64,000 nucleotides of DNA from Kamptonema formosum PCC 6407 (GCF_000332155.1 NZ_KB235903.1:1456747-1520746); one strand, 5' to 3'. Counted from the first letter of the stretch, positions 53,240-62,138 are shown. The notes: generated from the sequence alone by a model not told the origin. Numbers and translations: made by a program.

Positions 53240-54232
53240 ATGATTCGAGCAATTTTAATACTTTTAGTATTTATTTATATTATATATTCCAATATACTGG
53301 CTCCAATATTGCCGGACGAAAAGGATAAAAATAAGTACGAATCATTAGTCGTACTCTTAATGGTATCCCTAATCGTAACATTGGCAATAATAGGAATTTT
53401 TACACCTAATAGTCAGTTAGCATCGGCGGTGCGAAGCGGTTTGCTCGTTTTACTGACGACACCTCTAGGATTAGCAGTTTTACTTTTAATTTTCGCAACA
53501 ACAGGCATAGTCAGCGGAGGTGTCAGAAACCCAGCCCCGAAAAGAATTATATCAGCTTTGCTACTATTAATTGTTGCTAGCAACCCATTAGTTGCTTTGT
53601 CACTAGCTGAGCAAGCAGAAAGAGAAGCTATACAACTAGTTCAAATTGAAACCTGCTGTCAAAATAAAGTAGGAGCAATAGTATTAGTTGGTCAGGGAAC
53701 AACCGAGCCTAAAATCCCCTACCGCACTCAAATTCAACTAACTGATGCTGGCGATCGCATTGCCTATGCAGCTAGGTTATACCGACATGGTTTAGCCCCC
53801 TATCTGATTGTCAGCGCAGGTTATAGGCCGGATCTAGAGGGTCATGTTCTTGAAGCTGCTGATGTTAAGAGACTACTGGTAAAAATGGGTGTACTACCAG
53901 AAGATATTATCCTAGAAACCAAGTCCAAAAACTTGCATGAAAGTGCGATTCAAACTAGAATAATATTAAATAATAAAGGTCTTGGGGATAGAATCATCCT
54001 TGTGACCTCTGCAATTCAAATGGGCCGCGCTACCCGAACATTTATTAAGGAAAAAATGAGGGTTTCTCCGGCTCCCACAGATTTCTACACCTTTGAGCTA
54101 AATGCTAAACCCAGGCGTAGATTAATGGTAGTAGACTTTTTTCCGAGCGCCCAAGCACTATCTATTACTACGCGAATCATCCAGGAAGACTTCGCATATT
54201 TATACTATTTTGTGCGGGGCTGGTTGGGTTAG
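53240..54232 (+). CDS. YdcF-like (DUF218) membrane protein
   Basis: 330 residues from the ATG at 53240 (MIRAILILLVFIYIIYSNIL). Three membrane helices cover about 3-20, 38-57 and 70-115. The DUF218 domain (about 145-310) has IVLVGQGTT, LIVSAGYRPD, ILETKSKNLHESA and VTSAIQMGRATRTF (usually TSxxHMxRA). Related to ElyC/SanA, which influence envelope carbohydrate synthesis. Molecular activity is unproven. Confidence 0.85.
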   Translation: MIRAILILLVFIYIIYSNILAPILPDEKDKNKYESLVVLLMVSLIVTLAIIGIFTPNSQLASAVRSGLLVLLTTPLGLAVLLLIFATTGIVSGGVRNPAPKRIISALLLLIVASNPLVALSLAEQAEREAIQLVQIETCCQNKVGAIVLVGQGTTEPKIPYRTQIQLTDAGDRIAYAARLYRHGLAPYLIVSAGYRPDLEGHVLEAADVKRLLVKMGVLPEDIILETKSKNLHESAIQTRIILNNKGLGDRIILVTSAIQMGRATRTFIKEKMRVSPAPTDFYTFELNAKPRRRLMVVDFFPSAQALSITTRIIQEDFAYLYYFVRGWLG

Positions 54233-54268
54233 ATTATTTCAAATTTAACCAACTTAAAGAAACCTCTC

Positions 54269-54577
54269 CTATTCGCGATCGCGAGTTGATTCTACCAAAG
54301 TACCCCGATCCAGAAAATTCTGACCATCCGATTCCTCTAACACTTGAGAGGCCTCTTCAGGAGAGCGAGAATCGCTAAATTCTCCCCTATTAACGATCAG
54401 AACATTAATCCCCAACGCTAACAGTAGTAAAATCACAAGAGAACCAAATCCAGATCCTTCTCCTCTCCGAAATTGCCCAGAATCAAGGTTAATCGTACCC
54501 TCAATCTCCTTTCCTTTCAAACGCCCATTCAGGCAAAAGCCGCGAAATCTGATTTGATTGTCTTCTAGTCTCGACAT
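54269..54577 (-). CDS. Small membrane-anchored unknown protein
   Basis: 102 residues. The N-terminal part FRGFCLNGRLKGKEIEGTINL looks like a small beta domain; one membrane helix at about 46-62 (LVILLLLALGINVLIV); the acidic C-terminal part (63-102) is predicted outside or disordered. No family is recognised. Convergent with the YdcF gene (36 bases apart). Confidence 0.65.
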   Translation of the reverse strand: MSRLEDNQIRFRGFCLNGRLKGKEIEGTINLDSGQFRRGEGSGFGSLVILLLLALGINVLIVNRGEFSDSRSPEEASQVLEESDGQNFLDRGTLVESTRDRE

Positions 54578-54852
54578 AATGATACCCCTATGTGGCAGAT
54601 GCTAGTCCCCTGCTCTATTCGGCGGCGATCGCGCGTTTTCGGGAAAGATTGGCTGGGGTATTCTCCCCCTTTAGATAGAAAAATAAACAAGCTGAAGGTA
54701 TTAGGTTAATATAGGAGAGGGGTAAGATGGGATGTAATTTGGGATTTTAGATGGCGGAATTGAAATTATTTCTGTATCCGAGCTTTATCCTGCTGCTGTA
54801 CCGCACCTGACACCCAATTTAAAATTTCAATTCTAAATTCTAAACTCGATAG

Positions 54853-56601
54853 ATGGCTGATTCTCGACGACTGCAAAAACTAATTGCCTACCTGCGCCCC
54901 CACTGGAAAAACGCATCCTGGGGCGTTTTATCTCTGTTGGTTGTTAATGCTGTAGGGGTTTACATTCCCTTGCTGATTCGCAATGGAATTGACGAGCTCC
55001 AAGTTGCGGTTAAATTCGACCGAATTTTACACTATTCGTTGCTAATTTTTGTGCTCGCTTCCATCATGTGGGCAATTCGGATGTTATCGCGGATCTTACT
55101 ATTTGGGGTGGGTCGTCAGGTAGAATTTGACCTCAAACAAAAGATTTTTAATCGTCTTTTGACATTGGAACCATCCTATTTTGCTGGTAACACAGTTGGA
55201 GATTTAATTAATCGCGCTACTTCTGATGTGGAGAATATCCGCCGCTTAGTGGGTTTTGCGGTTTTGAGTTTAGCTAATACAGCATTTGCTTACGCCTTGA
55301 CTTTACCTGTGATGTTAGGGATTAATGTGAAGTTAACTATCTTAGCCATTAGCGTTTATCCTTTAATGTTAGTTTTGGTGCAATTATTCAGCGATAAGCT
55401 TCGCATCCAGCAGTTAAATGTACAAGAGGAACTTTCCAGTATTAGCGATTTGATTCAGGAGGATATGAGCGGCATTTCTTTGATTAAGATTTACGCTCAA
55501 GAACAGAACGAAAGAAAAGCCTTTCGCGATTCTACTAAGCAGTTATTGGGGGCTAATTTAGAATTAGCTCAAACTCGGAATTTACTATTTCCTATACTCG
55601 GCGGTTTAGCCAGTTTAAGTTTGCTGGTAGTGCTCTCTGTAGGTGCTGGTGCGATCGCCAGTGGTGAAATCAGTATCGGTGATTTTGTTGCTCTACTTTT
55701 GTTCGTGGAACGTTTAGTTTTCCCGACTGCACTGCTGGGATTTACAATCACAGCTTACCAACGAGGAGAAGTCAGTATCGATCGCATTGAGTCAATTCTC
55801 ATAGTTGAGCCAAAAATTAAAGATGCTGCTACTCCCGTCGAATTACCAAAACCAATCAAAGGTTGGCTAAGTGCACGTAACTTGAGCTATACTTACCCTG
55901 AAGCTAAAACGCCGGCTCTCAAGGATGTCAACTTCACAATTAAACCCGGAGAAACTGTTTCTATTGTCGGGCAAATTGGCTCTGGGAAGTCAACTTTAGC
56001 TAATGCTTTACCGCGTTTGTTAGATATTGGAATCGACCAATTGTTTTTAGATGGTAAAGATATTACACAACTGCGGTTAGTAGATTTGCGGGGCGCGATT
56101 GCCTACGTCCCTCAAGAAAGTTTCCTATTTAGTACCACCATCAAAAATAATATTCGCTACGGCAATCCTTTAGCAGAGCAACCAGAGATTGAAGAGGCGG
56201 CGAAACAAGCACAAATGCACTCGGAAATCCTGAATTTTCCCCAGCAATATAAAACAGTAGTTGGGGAACGTGGAATTATGCTATCAGGCGGACAGAGGCA
56301 GCGAATGGCATTAGCTAGAGCGTTGTTAATTGATGCACCAGTCTTGATTTTGGATGATGCTTTATCTAGTGTTGACAATCAAACTGCTACGGATATTTTA
56401 AAAAATTTGGCAACTGGAACTCAGCGCAAAACTGTGATTTTTATTTCTCATCAAATGTCAGCGGCTGCTACTGCTGACCGCATTTTTGTTATGGATAGCG
56501 GTGCAATTATCCAGACAGGAACTCATGGAGAACTTGTGCAGGAAAAAGGGCTTTACCAGTCCTTATGGAATCAGCAAAAGTTAGAGGAATTATTGCGTTA
56601 G
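54853..56601 (+). CDS. ABC exporter, fused membrane and ATPase domains
   Basis: 582 residues. Six membrane helices (about 20-300), then an ATPase domain: Walker A GQIGSGKSTLANAL (about 380), signature IMLSGGQRQRMALARAL (about 475), Walker B VLILDDALSSVD (about 500), H-loop ISHQMS. MsbA/MdlB-type half-transporter that works as a homodimer or heterodimer. The N-terminal block LQKLIAYLRPHWKNASWGVL is typical. Substrate not predictable. Start ATG at 54853. Confidence 0.93.
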   Translation: MADSRRLQKLIAYLRPHWKNASWGVLSLLVVNAVGVYIPLLIRNGIDELQVAVKFDRILHYSLLIFVLASIMWAIRMLSRILLFGVGRQVEFDLKQKIFNRLLTLEPSYFAGNTVGDLINRATSDVENIRRLVGFAVLSLANTAFAYALTLPVMLGINVKLTILAISVYPLMLVLVQLFSDKLRIQQLNVQEELSSISDLIQEDMSGISLIKIYAQEQNERKAFRDSTKQLLGANLELAQTRNLLFPILGGLASLSLLVVLSVGAGAIASGEISIGDFVALLLFVERLVFPTALLGFTITAYQRGEVSIDRIESILIVEPKIKDAATPVELPKPIKGWLSARNLSYTYPEAKTPALKDVNFTIKPGETVSIVGQIGSGKSTLANALPRLLDIGIDQLFLDGKDITQLRLVDLRGAIAYVPQESFLFSTTIKNNIRYGNPLAEQPEIEEAAKQAQMHSEILNFPQQYKTVVGERGIMLSGGQRQRMALARALLIDAPVLILDDALSSVDNQTATDILKNLATGTQRKTVIFISHQMSAAATADRIFVMDSGAIIQTGTHGELVQEKGLYQSLWNQQKLEELLR

Positions 56602-56602
56602 G

Positions 56603-56690
56603 CAGGAGGCAGGAGGCAGGAGGCAGAACGAAGTATTTTCGTCAAAAAACCAGGTTTCTGTGGTTGGTTGCGTAAGTCCTGTAAGTGCTA
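56603..56690. repeat. GGCAGGA heptamers plus AAAAAACCAGGTTTCT element
   Basis: Three GCAGGAG units follow the ABC exporter stop, then ACGAAGTATTTTCGTCAAAA, a copy of the 44100 motif, and GTTGCGTAAGTCCTGTAAG (56667-56685). Confidence 0.75.
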
Positions 56691-56729
56691 ACAATAAAAT
56701 TGTCAAGAGTTATGATGGCGGTTCCCAGA

Positions 56730-57707
56730 TCAACTACTGGAATGGATACCACGCTGTTGTAACTGCTGAAGAAAAAACTCTTCTAAACTAGGTCTAGCTA
56801 GGTTCATACCTATCAATTGTGCTCCCATCAGAGTGAGAGTAGCGATAAAATCTTGGGGACTAGCTTGCAAATGACCGTACCAGACCTCACCCTCCAGTTC
56901 TAAATCGGGTACCCATTTTTTAAGTACGTTTAAATGGCCACCTTTACCTTTAACATGGTAGGTTTCAGTTGTTCCCAACAGTTCATTAAGGTTGCCAATA
57001 CAGATTAACTCGCCTTGGGCGAGGATACCGATGCGATCGCAGATTTGTTCCACATCTGAGAGGACGTGGCTATTAAAAAAAATTGTCTTCTTCTGGGCTT
57101 TGAGAGATAAAATAATCTCGCGCATTTGATAGCGTCCCATCGGATCGAGGCCCGACATCGGCTCATCGAGAAATACTAACACTGGATCGTTAATCAGTGC
57201 TTGAGCCATGCCAATCCTTTGCAGCATTCCTTTAGAATATTGGCGCAACTGTTTTTTGATTGCTGCTGACTTAGCTAGCCCCACCAAGTCTAACAAATCG
57301 GGAATGCGCTGGCGCTGCACGGAGGCTGGAATTTGGAACAATCCAGCGGTAAACTGTAAGAATTCCCAGCCAGTGAGATAATCGTAGAAATAGGGATTTT
57401 CTGGGAGGTAGCCGACTCGCTGTTTGACAGTGCGATCGCCCAATGGTTGACCCAAAAGCAGCCCCCACCCAGATGTAGGCCGCACGATACCTAGCAGCGT
57501 TTTCAGCAGGGTAGTTTTTCCCGCACCGTTTTGGCCCAAAAGTCCGAAAGTTTCCCCCTGAAAGACGGTCAGAGTGCAGCTTTTGAGAGATTCAATTTTT
57601 TGATTCATCCAAAAACCAGTGCGGTATAGCTTGCCAAGTTGAGAGGTTTCTACCGCTGGAGTTGGTTCTGGCTTGTTGATGGGGATTAAATCTACAGCAG
57701 TATCCAT
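56730..57707 (-). CDS. ABC transporter ATP-binding protein
   Basis: 325 residues. Walker A GQNGAGKTTLLKTLLG (about 58-73), signature QYSKGMLQRIGMAQAL (about 157-172; Ser-Lys-Gly variant of LSGGQ), Walker B LVFLDEPMSGLD (about 179-190). A C-terminal 80-residue extension follows. Resembles the ATPase of CcmA/Nos-type ABC-2 exporters; its permease is not adjacent. Start ATG at 57707. Confidence 0.92.
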   Translation of the reverse strand: MDTAVDLIPINKPEPTPAVETSQLGKLYRTGFWMNQKIESLKSCTLTVFQGETFGLLGQNGAGKTTLLKTLLGIVRPTSGWGLLLGQPLGDRTVKQRVGYLPENPYFYDYLTGWEFLQFTAGLFQIPASVQRQRIPDLLDLVGLAKSAAIKKQLRQYSKGMLQRIGMAQALINDPVLVFLDEPMSGLDPMGRYQMREIILSLKAQKKTIFFNSHVLSDVEQICDRIGILAQGELICIGNLNELLGTTETYHVKGKGGHLNVLKKWVPDLELEGEVWYGHLQASPQDFIATLTLMGAQLIGMNLARPSLEEFFLQQLQQRGIHSSS

Positions 57708-57803
57708 AGAGGGCGTTAGTCTGTGCTTTTAATACTGATTCTAATCTGGTTTGAGGCGCGATCGCTTGCGGCAAGCAGGGAAAATTCCCAATAGTTTACA
57801 TTT

Positions 57804-58175
57804 CTAATCATCGCCCATATAATCCCTCAGAAACACCAGTTGACCGATCATTTCCTCTGCTGACTTTACAGCTATTAATCTCATGACCCCACGCAACTGA
57901 GTACCTACAGAGTATTGCTGTTGCGCTCCGATAATGATGCCTGCATGAGAGTTCTCTACTGCCATAAATGTACTGTGCAAACGGCAGAAATCTCCCACAT
58001 TAAAAGTGTATATGACTCTGCCTAGCTCACTTGCTAATACCAGATGTATTTCATCGCTAGTCCCTGTTATTTCAAGCTCACCAACGGTAATCGCATCTAC
58101 ACCCCGCACCCGCAAAGCTTGGACGAGTTGCCGATCCATTGCATCCTCATCCATGTATAAACGAATCTGACTCAT
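57804..58175 (-). CDS. DUF5615 PIN-like protein (putative toxin)
   Basis: 123 residues. N-terminal IRLYMDEDAMDRQLVQALR with the acidic Asp-Glu-Asp cluster at 9-11, GTSDEIHLVLASELGRVIYTFNVGDFCRLH at about 44-72 (split), both typical of the PIN-like DUF5615 family. Its ATG overlaps the stop of the DUF433 gene by four bases (58172-58175), so the two are translationally coupled. Such pairs are regarded as toxin-antitoxin modules; toxicity is not shown. Confidence 0.88.
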   Translation of the reverse strand: MSQIRLYMDEDAMDRQLVQALRVRGVDAITVGELEITGTSDEIHLVLASELGRVIYTFNVGDFCRLHSTFMAVENSHAGIIIGAQQQYSVGTQLRGVMRLIAVKSAEEMIGQLVFLRDYMGDD

Positions 58176-58465
58176 AGCTGCTTGCCAACTCCATAAATAG
58201 AGTGAAAATGCTCATAATCTGCTTGTTCGGCAGCTAGATACGCTTCTATTTCGTCTTTATTGGTGTGATAATAAGTGAGAGCTGCATAAATTTGTCCTAA
58301 AGTCAAATGTCCAATCCGGTTAGCGATTTCCTCTGCATTCCATCCCATTTTGTACCAACCTGCAATTCTCTGAACAGAAACCCTACTTCCCTCAATTCGG
58401 GGACGACCCCCGCAGGTTCCGGGCGTAGAAACAATCAGCGTCCCGATGTCAATAGCCGTTGACAT
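58172..58465 (-). CDS. DUF433 protein (putative antitoxin)
   Basis: 97 residues with the DUF433 helix-turn-helix pattern: VSTPGTCGGRPRIEGSRVSVQRI, then EEIANRIGHLTLGQIYAALTYYHTN. Likely DNA-binding and autoregulatory. First gene of the pair with the DUF5615 gene. Confidence 0.9.
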   Translation of the reverse strand: MSTAIDIGTLIVSTPGTCGGRPRIEGSRVSVQRIAGWYKMGWNAEEIANRIGHLTLGQIYAALTYYHTNKDEIEAYLAAEQADYEHFHSIYGVGKQL

Positions 58466-58577
58466 ATTTACCTCTGTTGTATATTATCTCTGATTCTAAT
58501 CTGGTTCGAGGCGCGATCGCGAATCCTCCCAATTTGAGATAGTATAGACATATAGATGTGCCTACATATTGCTGGAC

Positions 58578-58748
58578 ATGGATCGATCGAAGATTATTGC
58601 TATTGTCACTGGTGCGATTTCTGTATTTTTAGCGATCGCCTACCTCATCCTCGTCCAACTATTAGACTTCCGAGGCGAAATGCTACCTGCACCCCAAAGT
58701 CAACTAACGCCATCAGTGGAAATTGCCTATTTTCCCGCACAAAAATGA
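58578..58748 (+). CDS. Small single-helix membrane protein
   Basis: 56 residues: MDRSKIIAIVTGAISVFLAI, then AYLILVQLLDFRGEMLPAPQ. One membrane helix covers about 6-28. The stop (58746-58748) overlaps the ATG of the next gene (58745) as ATGA, a translational coupling signature. Codon choice is like neighbouring genes and HIP1 sites lie within it. A similar short protein, with the end FRGEMLPAP, is seen in other cyanobacteria, as I recall. Function unknown. Confidence 0.75.
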   Translation: MDRSKIIAIVTGAISVFLAIAYLILVQLLDFRGEMLPAPQSQLTPSVEIAYFPAQK

Positions 58749-59326
58749 AACTGAGAATTTTCGCGATCGCAGCATTCTTAATTCCTCTGAACTCAGTAAC
58801 GCCAATTCAAGCTACTACCTTCCCCATTTTTAAGGAAAATTGGCCAACTCTCAACTCTCCTCTAATTAAGGAGAATCCAGAGATATCTTTGAGCACTGCT
58901 TCCCCAACAAAAGGTATAATTCTTACTCAAGCTAACACCAACAGTGCAGCCCTTACTTTAGGACAAGCTGCCGATATCATTAGTCGGTGGCTGGATGTCA
59001 AGCAAAAAGTATTTGCTCCCCCCTTCGATCGTGAAAGCCTTGCTAGCCTGACTACAGGTATTTTGTATGCCGACACTGTTAAAGCCATTGAGTATTTGAA
59101 AAATAACAAGGCTTACTATCGCTACGGCGTGCAAAAAGTTGAATCCGTCGAACGGTTTGCAGCATCGGGAAACAAAGCAACTATAGAAGTTAGAGTTACC
59201 GAAGATGTCACCCTTTATCAAAATGGTCAAGTCGAGAATAGTAGTTTTAATACCAAACTGGTTCGCTACAGTTTAGAGTATTGGGATGGCGTGTGGAAAA
59301 TAGCTGATGCCCAAGTAATTTATTAA
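58745..59326 (+). CDS. IMS-domain (ARC6-like) lipoprotein-like/exported protein
   Basis: 193 residues from the ATG at 58745, overlapping the upstream small gene. Residues 1-24 form a signal peptide (MKLRIFAIAAFLIPLNSVTP). The C-terminal domain (about 75-193) has the IMS/DUF4101 pattern: ALTLGQAADIISRWLDVKQKVF, then SLASLTTGILYADTVKAIEYL, YYRYGVQKVESVE and YSLEYWDGVWKIADAQV. In ARC6/Ftn2 this domain faces the periplasm or intermembrane space in the division apparatus. Here it is free and secreted, role unknown. Confidence 0.85.
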   Translation: MKLRIFAIAAFLIPLNSVTPIQATTFPIFKENWPTLNSPLIKENPEISLSTASPTKGIILTQANTNSAALTLGQAADIISRWLDVKQKVFAPPFDRESLASLTTGILYADTVKAIEYLKNNKAYYRYGVQKVESVERFAASGNKATIEVRVTEDVTLYQNGQVENSSFNTKLVRYSLEYWDGVWKIADAQVIY

Positions 59327-59792
59327 ATGAAGGAAGAAGGAAGAAGGAAGAAGGAAGAGGGATGAAGGAAGAGGGATGAAGGGAGAGAAAAAATTAGCTA
59401 TCTTAGAGATCGGAAAACTTTACTGTAACTTTATATAACTAGAAAACAACCTCGATTTTTTAAAGAGTTGGTAAAGTTCCCCTAAAACTCCTTGTGCTGT
59501 TAAGCACAACATCTTATCCTACTTAATGAAACCAATAAGAAATTATAGTAGCTTTTATTTGCATGAGGAACAATCTGCTAATTGTTAACTGTTAACTGCT
59601 AATTGTTAATTGTTAACTGTTAACTGTTAACTGTTAACTGTTAACTGTTAATTGGGGAAATTTTCTCCCCATCCTCCCCATCCTCCCCATCCTCCCCATC
59701 TCCCCATCTCCCTCTCCTTCTTCCCTAGCCCCTAGCCCCTAGCCCCTAGCCCCTTCTTCAAAAGCATAAAAAAGTTTCCCCGAAATATAGCC
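59327..59792. repeat. Heptamer and nonamer arrays
   Basis: GGAAGAA units (59331-59370), GTTAACT/GTTAATT units (59583-59652), CCCCATCCT nonamers (59667-59700) and CTAGCCC units (59724-59755), with an end of the TAGCGGTTTTCA type at about 59549. No gene is found in this 470-base gap. Confidence 0.8.
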
Positions 59793-59828
59793 AAAAAACC
59801 CAGTTTCTTCAAGAAACCGGGTTTTTTT
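59793..59828 (-). terminator. Bidirectional terminator hairpin
   Basis: AAAAAACCC(A)GTTTC-TTCAA-GAAAC(C)GGGTTTTTT forms a 15-base stem with a single mismatch, flanked by A and T tracts on both sides. It begins one base after the phosphoribulokinase-like stop, so it ends that gene. It is also a member of the AAACCGGGTTT palindrome family. Confidence 0.9.
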
Positions 59829-59829
59829 C

Positions 59830-60759
59830 TTAATAAGCTTGCGTTGCCTTAATCATGTGATAAGCAATAAGCAATTGCGTCAAAGCTAGGGGATAACTCT
59901 GAAGCACTTCCCCAGTTGTACCCACAAGTTTGCCAATTTCAGGGTTGCCTTCCATGCTGCAAAATCCGCGCAAGTGAGGCATTTCATTACAGAGAATCTT
60001 CTCTAATTCATTCACCTGTGCGCTAGTGGCGTGAGAATCCACTTCTAAAACATCAACAGGTTTACCCATATCCCGATCCAATCCCAAGCGAATTGCGGGT
60101 TTAAAACTGGGACTACCTCGATCTAAAATCTCGGTAAAGTTAGGATGAGGAATAGTTGGTCTGAGTACCAAGCGCACGTTAAGATTAGAAGCATCTTTCT
60201 CATCGGGCGGGTAAAATGTAACCACTACATCTGCTGCTTTCCTTTGAGGACGGATGAACTCTTCAGAATCAGGCTCGCGTTTTTCTAGTTCTGCTCGCAC
60301 TTGTTCTTCCGTGTAGCCCCGTTTCATAGTATCGCGCTTGATCTTCCACTGGGCGCGTAGTGACTCAGGGGGAGCCAGGTAAACTTTAACATCGTAGGAT
60401 TCCCTCACTCCGCGAGTAGCATAACCGAGTAACCCTTCCATGATCACAAATTTACTCGGCTTAATATACTCCGGGGGATCGAAAGCACCCGTCGTGTGGT
60501 TATAAATTGGTTTGAGGATGGGTTGTCCGGTTCGCAGCAGAGTTAGGTGTTGCTGCATGATATCCAAGTGGTTGCAGTCGGGGTGCAAAGCTGTGATCCC
60601 GATTTCGGCCCTCTGTTTTCTGTCGTATCGGTGATAGTCATCTGTACAGATGACGGTAACGCTATCCTCTCCCAATATTTGAGCAATACCTCGCGTCAGA
60701 GTTGTTTTGCCCGCCGCACTATCACCAACAATACCGAGCATAATTGGACGTTGATTCAT
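59830..60759 (-). CDS. Phosphoribulokinase/uridine kinase-family protein
   Basis: 309 residues from the ATG at 60759; an in-frame GTG at 60768 is less likely. P-loop GDSAAGKTTL at about 8-17, TDDYHRYDRKQRAEIGITALHPDCNH at 36-61 (split), KPIYNHTTGAFDPPE and VIMEGLLGYA. This is the PRK pattern, but the protein lacks features of the 333-residue Calvin-cycle enzyme (redox Cys pair not evident). The substrate may be another pentose phosphate or uridine. Follow-up terminator at 59793. Confidence 0.85.
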   Translation of the reverse strand: MNQRPIMLGIVGDSAAGKTTLTRGIAQILGEDSVTVICTDDYHRYDRKQRAEIGITALHPDCNHLDIMQQHLTLLRTGQPILKPIYNHTTGAFDPPEYIKPSKFVIMEGLLGYATRGVRESYDVKVYLAPPESLRAQWKIKRDTMKRGYTEEQVRAELEKREPDSEEFIRPQRKAADVVVTFYPPDEKDASNLNVRLVLRPTIPHPNFTEILDRGSPSFKPAIRLGLDRDMGKPVDVLEVDSHATSAQVNELEKILCNEMPHLRGFCSMEGNPEIGKLVGTTGEVLQSYPLALTQLLIAYHMIKATQAY

Positions 60760-60915
60760 AATTTTCACCCCGCCGTACTATAGTAAGTTAGTTGTAAACT
60801 TTATACTGTATCAAATTTACGCTCATTAGAATAGAGGGGAGCGCTTGGAGTTGGGTAACTGATTCTACTTTGCCAGGCGGAGCAAGTGAGGGTGGTAAAG
60901 GGGAGTTGGTCGGAA

Positions 60916-61082
60916 TTAGGCATTGGTAAAATAATAAAGTTCTATAAATTTTTGTGACGTTAAAATGCGGATGCCTGTAAATCCTCTGAGGATTAGTAAA
61001 TCGCGATCGCCAGTAATAAGTGCCTTAGTATTGGCAGATAAATCACTCAGCGATACTTCATAGGCTATAACGAAATTATACT
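60916..61082 (-). pseudogene. 3' remnant of a PIN-family toxin gene
   Basis: On the minus strand a frame open from about 61082 to the stop at 60916-60918 reads YNFVIAYEVSLSDLSANTKA, then LITGDRDLLILRGFTGIRIL and TSQKFIELYYFTNA. The TGDRDLL and GIRILTS..F motifs are those at the C-terminus of 'putative PIN family' toxins. The N-terminal half and start are missing. The 5' limit is a stop codon at about 61085. Confidence 0.65.
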
Positions 61083-61173
61083 AATTTTCACAAGTTATCC
61101 AGCAGGTCGAACCCCTGTAACTTCCCTTAAATAGAAATTTATGTTAAGTGGATTTACTTACTATCCTCATTTT

Positions 61174-62055
61174 TTAGACCAACACTTTATAAGCCCCTTT
61201 AGTTTCAACGATCTCAGTCATGTAGGGCAGCATACGCCGTTGCATAAAACTTACCATAGGAGTATTGTCTTGTTGCACAGTCCAAATACCATAGGGAATT
61301 CCACTATCGTAATGATACTTAATTGCTTGAGTTAATAAACAAATAGCACGCCCCATCTTTTGCAATTCTTTCTTGACAAACAATCTACTATATCTAATTG
61401 TGTCTGGTGCTAAACGATGAGTAATCATCCATCCTACCACTTCTCCTTGATAACGAAGACCTAAACTATTGAGCGGTTCGATAATTTTTTCTTCGGAAAA
61501 AGGGGAGAGAATGTCTGGATACCAAGGCTCGGCTTGCTGTTTTTTTAATATTTCTCTTCGTTCACCTTCAGTTAAATCGCGCCAAAAAAATGTAGTGAAC
61601 GAGTCAGGGAGTCTACATCGAGAGATCCAATCTGCTGATAGCATCTGCTTTGGCGTAGCTTTACAAATAAACATTCTTGACTGGGGAGAACTCCAATTAG
61701 ATTTGATCAGCAGGCGTTCTATGGCAGGTGTTGTTGTTTTGTCTGTTGTATAGCTCAAGTTGGCGGTAGTACAGCCTTCCTTAACTAATTCTTGTTCTAA
61801 TTGAGCTAACATTGCTGTACCAATTCCCTGACAGCGATGTTTGGAATCAACGAAAATAGAAAGGACTTCAGCATTATGTTCATCGGGTAAAATTTCAGCT
61901 AGTACCAAACCCACAGGCTGGTCATCGGTGTTAGCACCAATCGCCACAAATGGGCTTTTACCATTTAATAATTTTAAATAATTTCTATAGGCAGGATAGG
62001 TCATACCTACATAATTTCCTGCTGTAAAAAGATTGAGTTTATTTATTGAATACAT
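61174..62055 (-). CDS. Tandem-domain GNAT acyltransferase of the RiPP cluster
   Basis: 293 residues. The N-terminal GNAT domain (1-140) has a full CoA loop VLSIFVDSKHRCQGIGTAML (66-85; R/Q-x-x-G-x-G/A). The C-terminal domain (about 150-293) is degenerate there (LQKMGRAICLLTQA). It is the last of three genes on the minus strand after lanM and the precursor. GNAT maturases in selidamide-type pathways attach fatty acyl groups to Lys or ornithine side chains, and have the same tandem-domain form; this one is a candidate for such a step by context and architecture. A plain small-molecule acetyltransferase is the alternative. Confidence 0.75.
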   Translation of the reverse strand: MYSINKLNLFTAGNYVGMTYPAYRNYLKLLNGKSPFVAIGANTDDQPVGLVLAEILPDEHNAEVLSIFVDSKHRCQGIGTAMLAQLEQELVKEGCTTANLSYTTDKTTTPAIERLLIKSNWSSPQSRMFICKATPKQMLSADWISRCRLPDSFTTFFWRDLTEGERREILKKQQAEPWYPDILSPFSEEKIIEPLNSLGLRYQGEVVGWMITHRLAPDTIRYSRLFVKKELQKMGRAICLLTQAIKYHYDSGIPYGIWTVQQDNTPMVSFMQRRMLPYMTEIVETKGAYKVLV

Positions 62056-62138
62056 TGATATTCATTCTTTAGTAAAAAGGGAAAGAGTGAGGACACTTAT
62101 AGTATTCCTCACCGGCATAAAGCTCCTTGGTACAATTA

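Noticed and set aside
61100-61130. GGTTCGAC sequence resembling a tRNA T-arm
   Set aside because: No acceptor stem, D-arm or anticodon arm can be formed around it.
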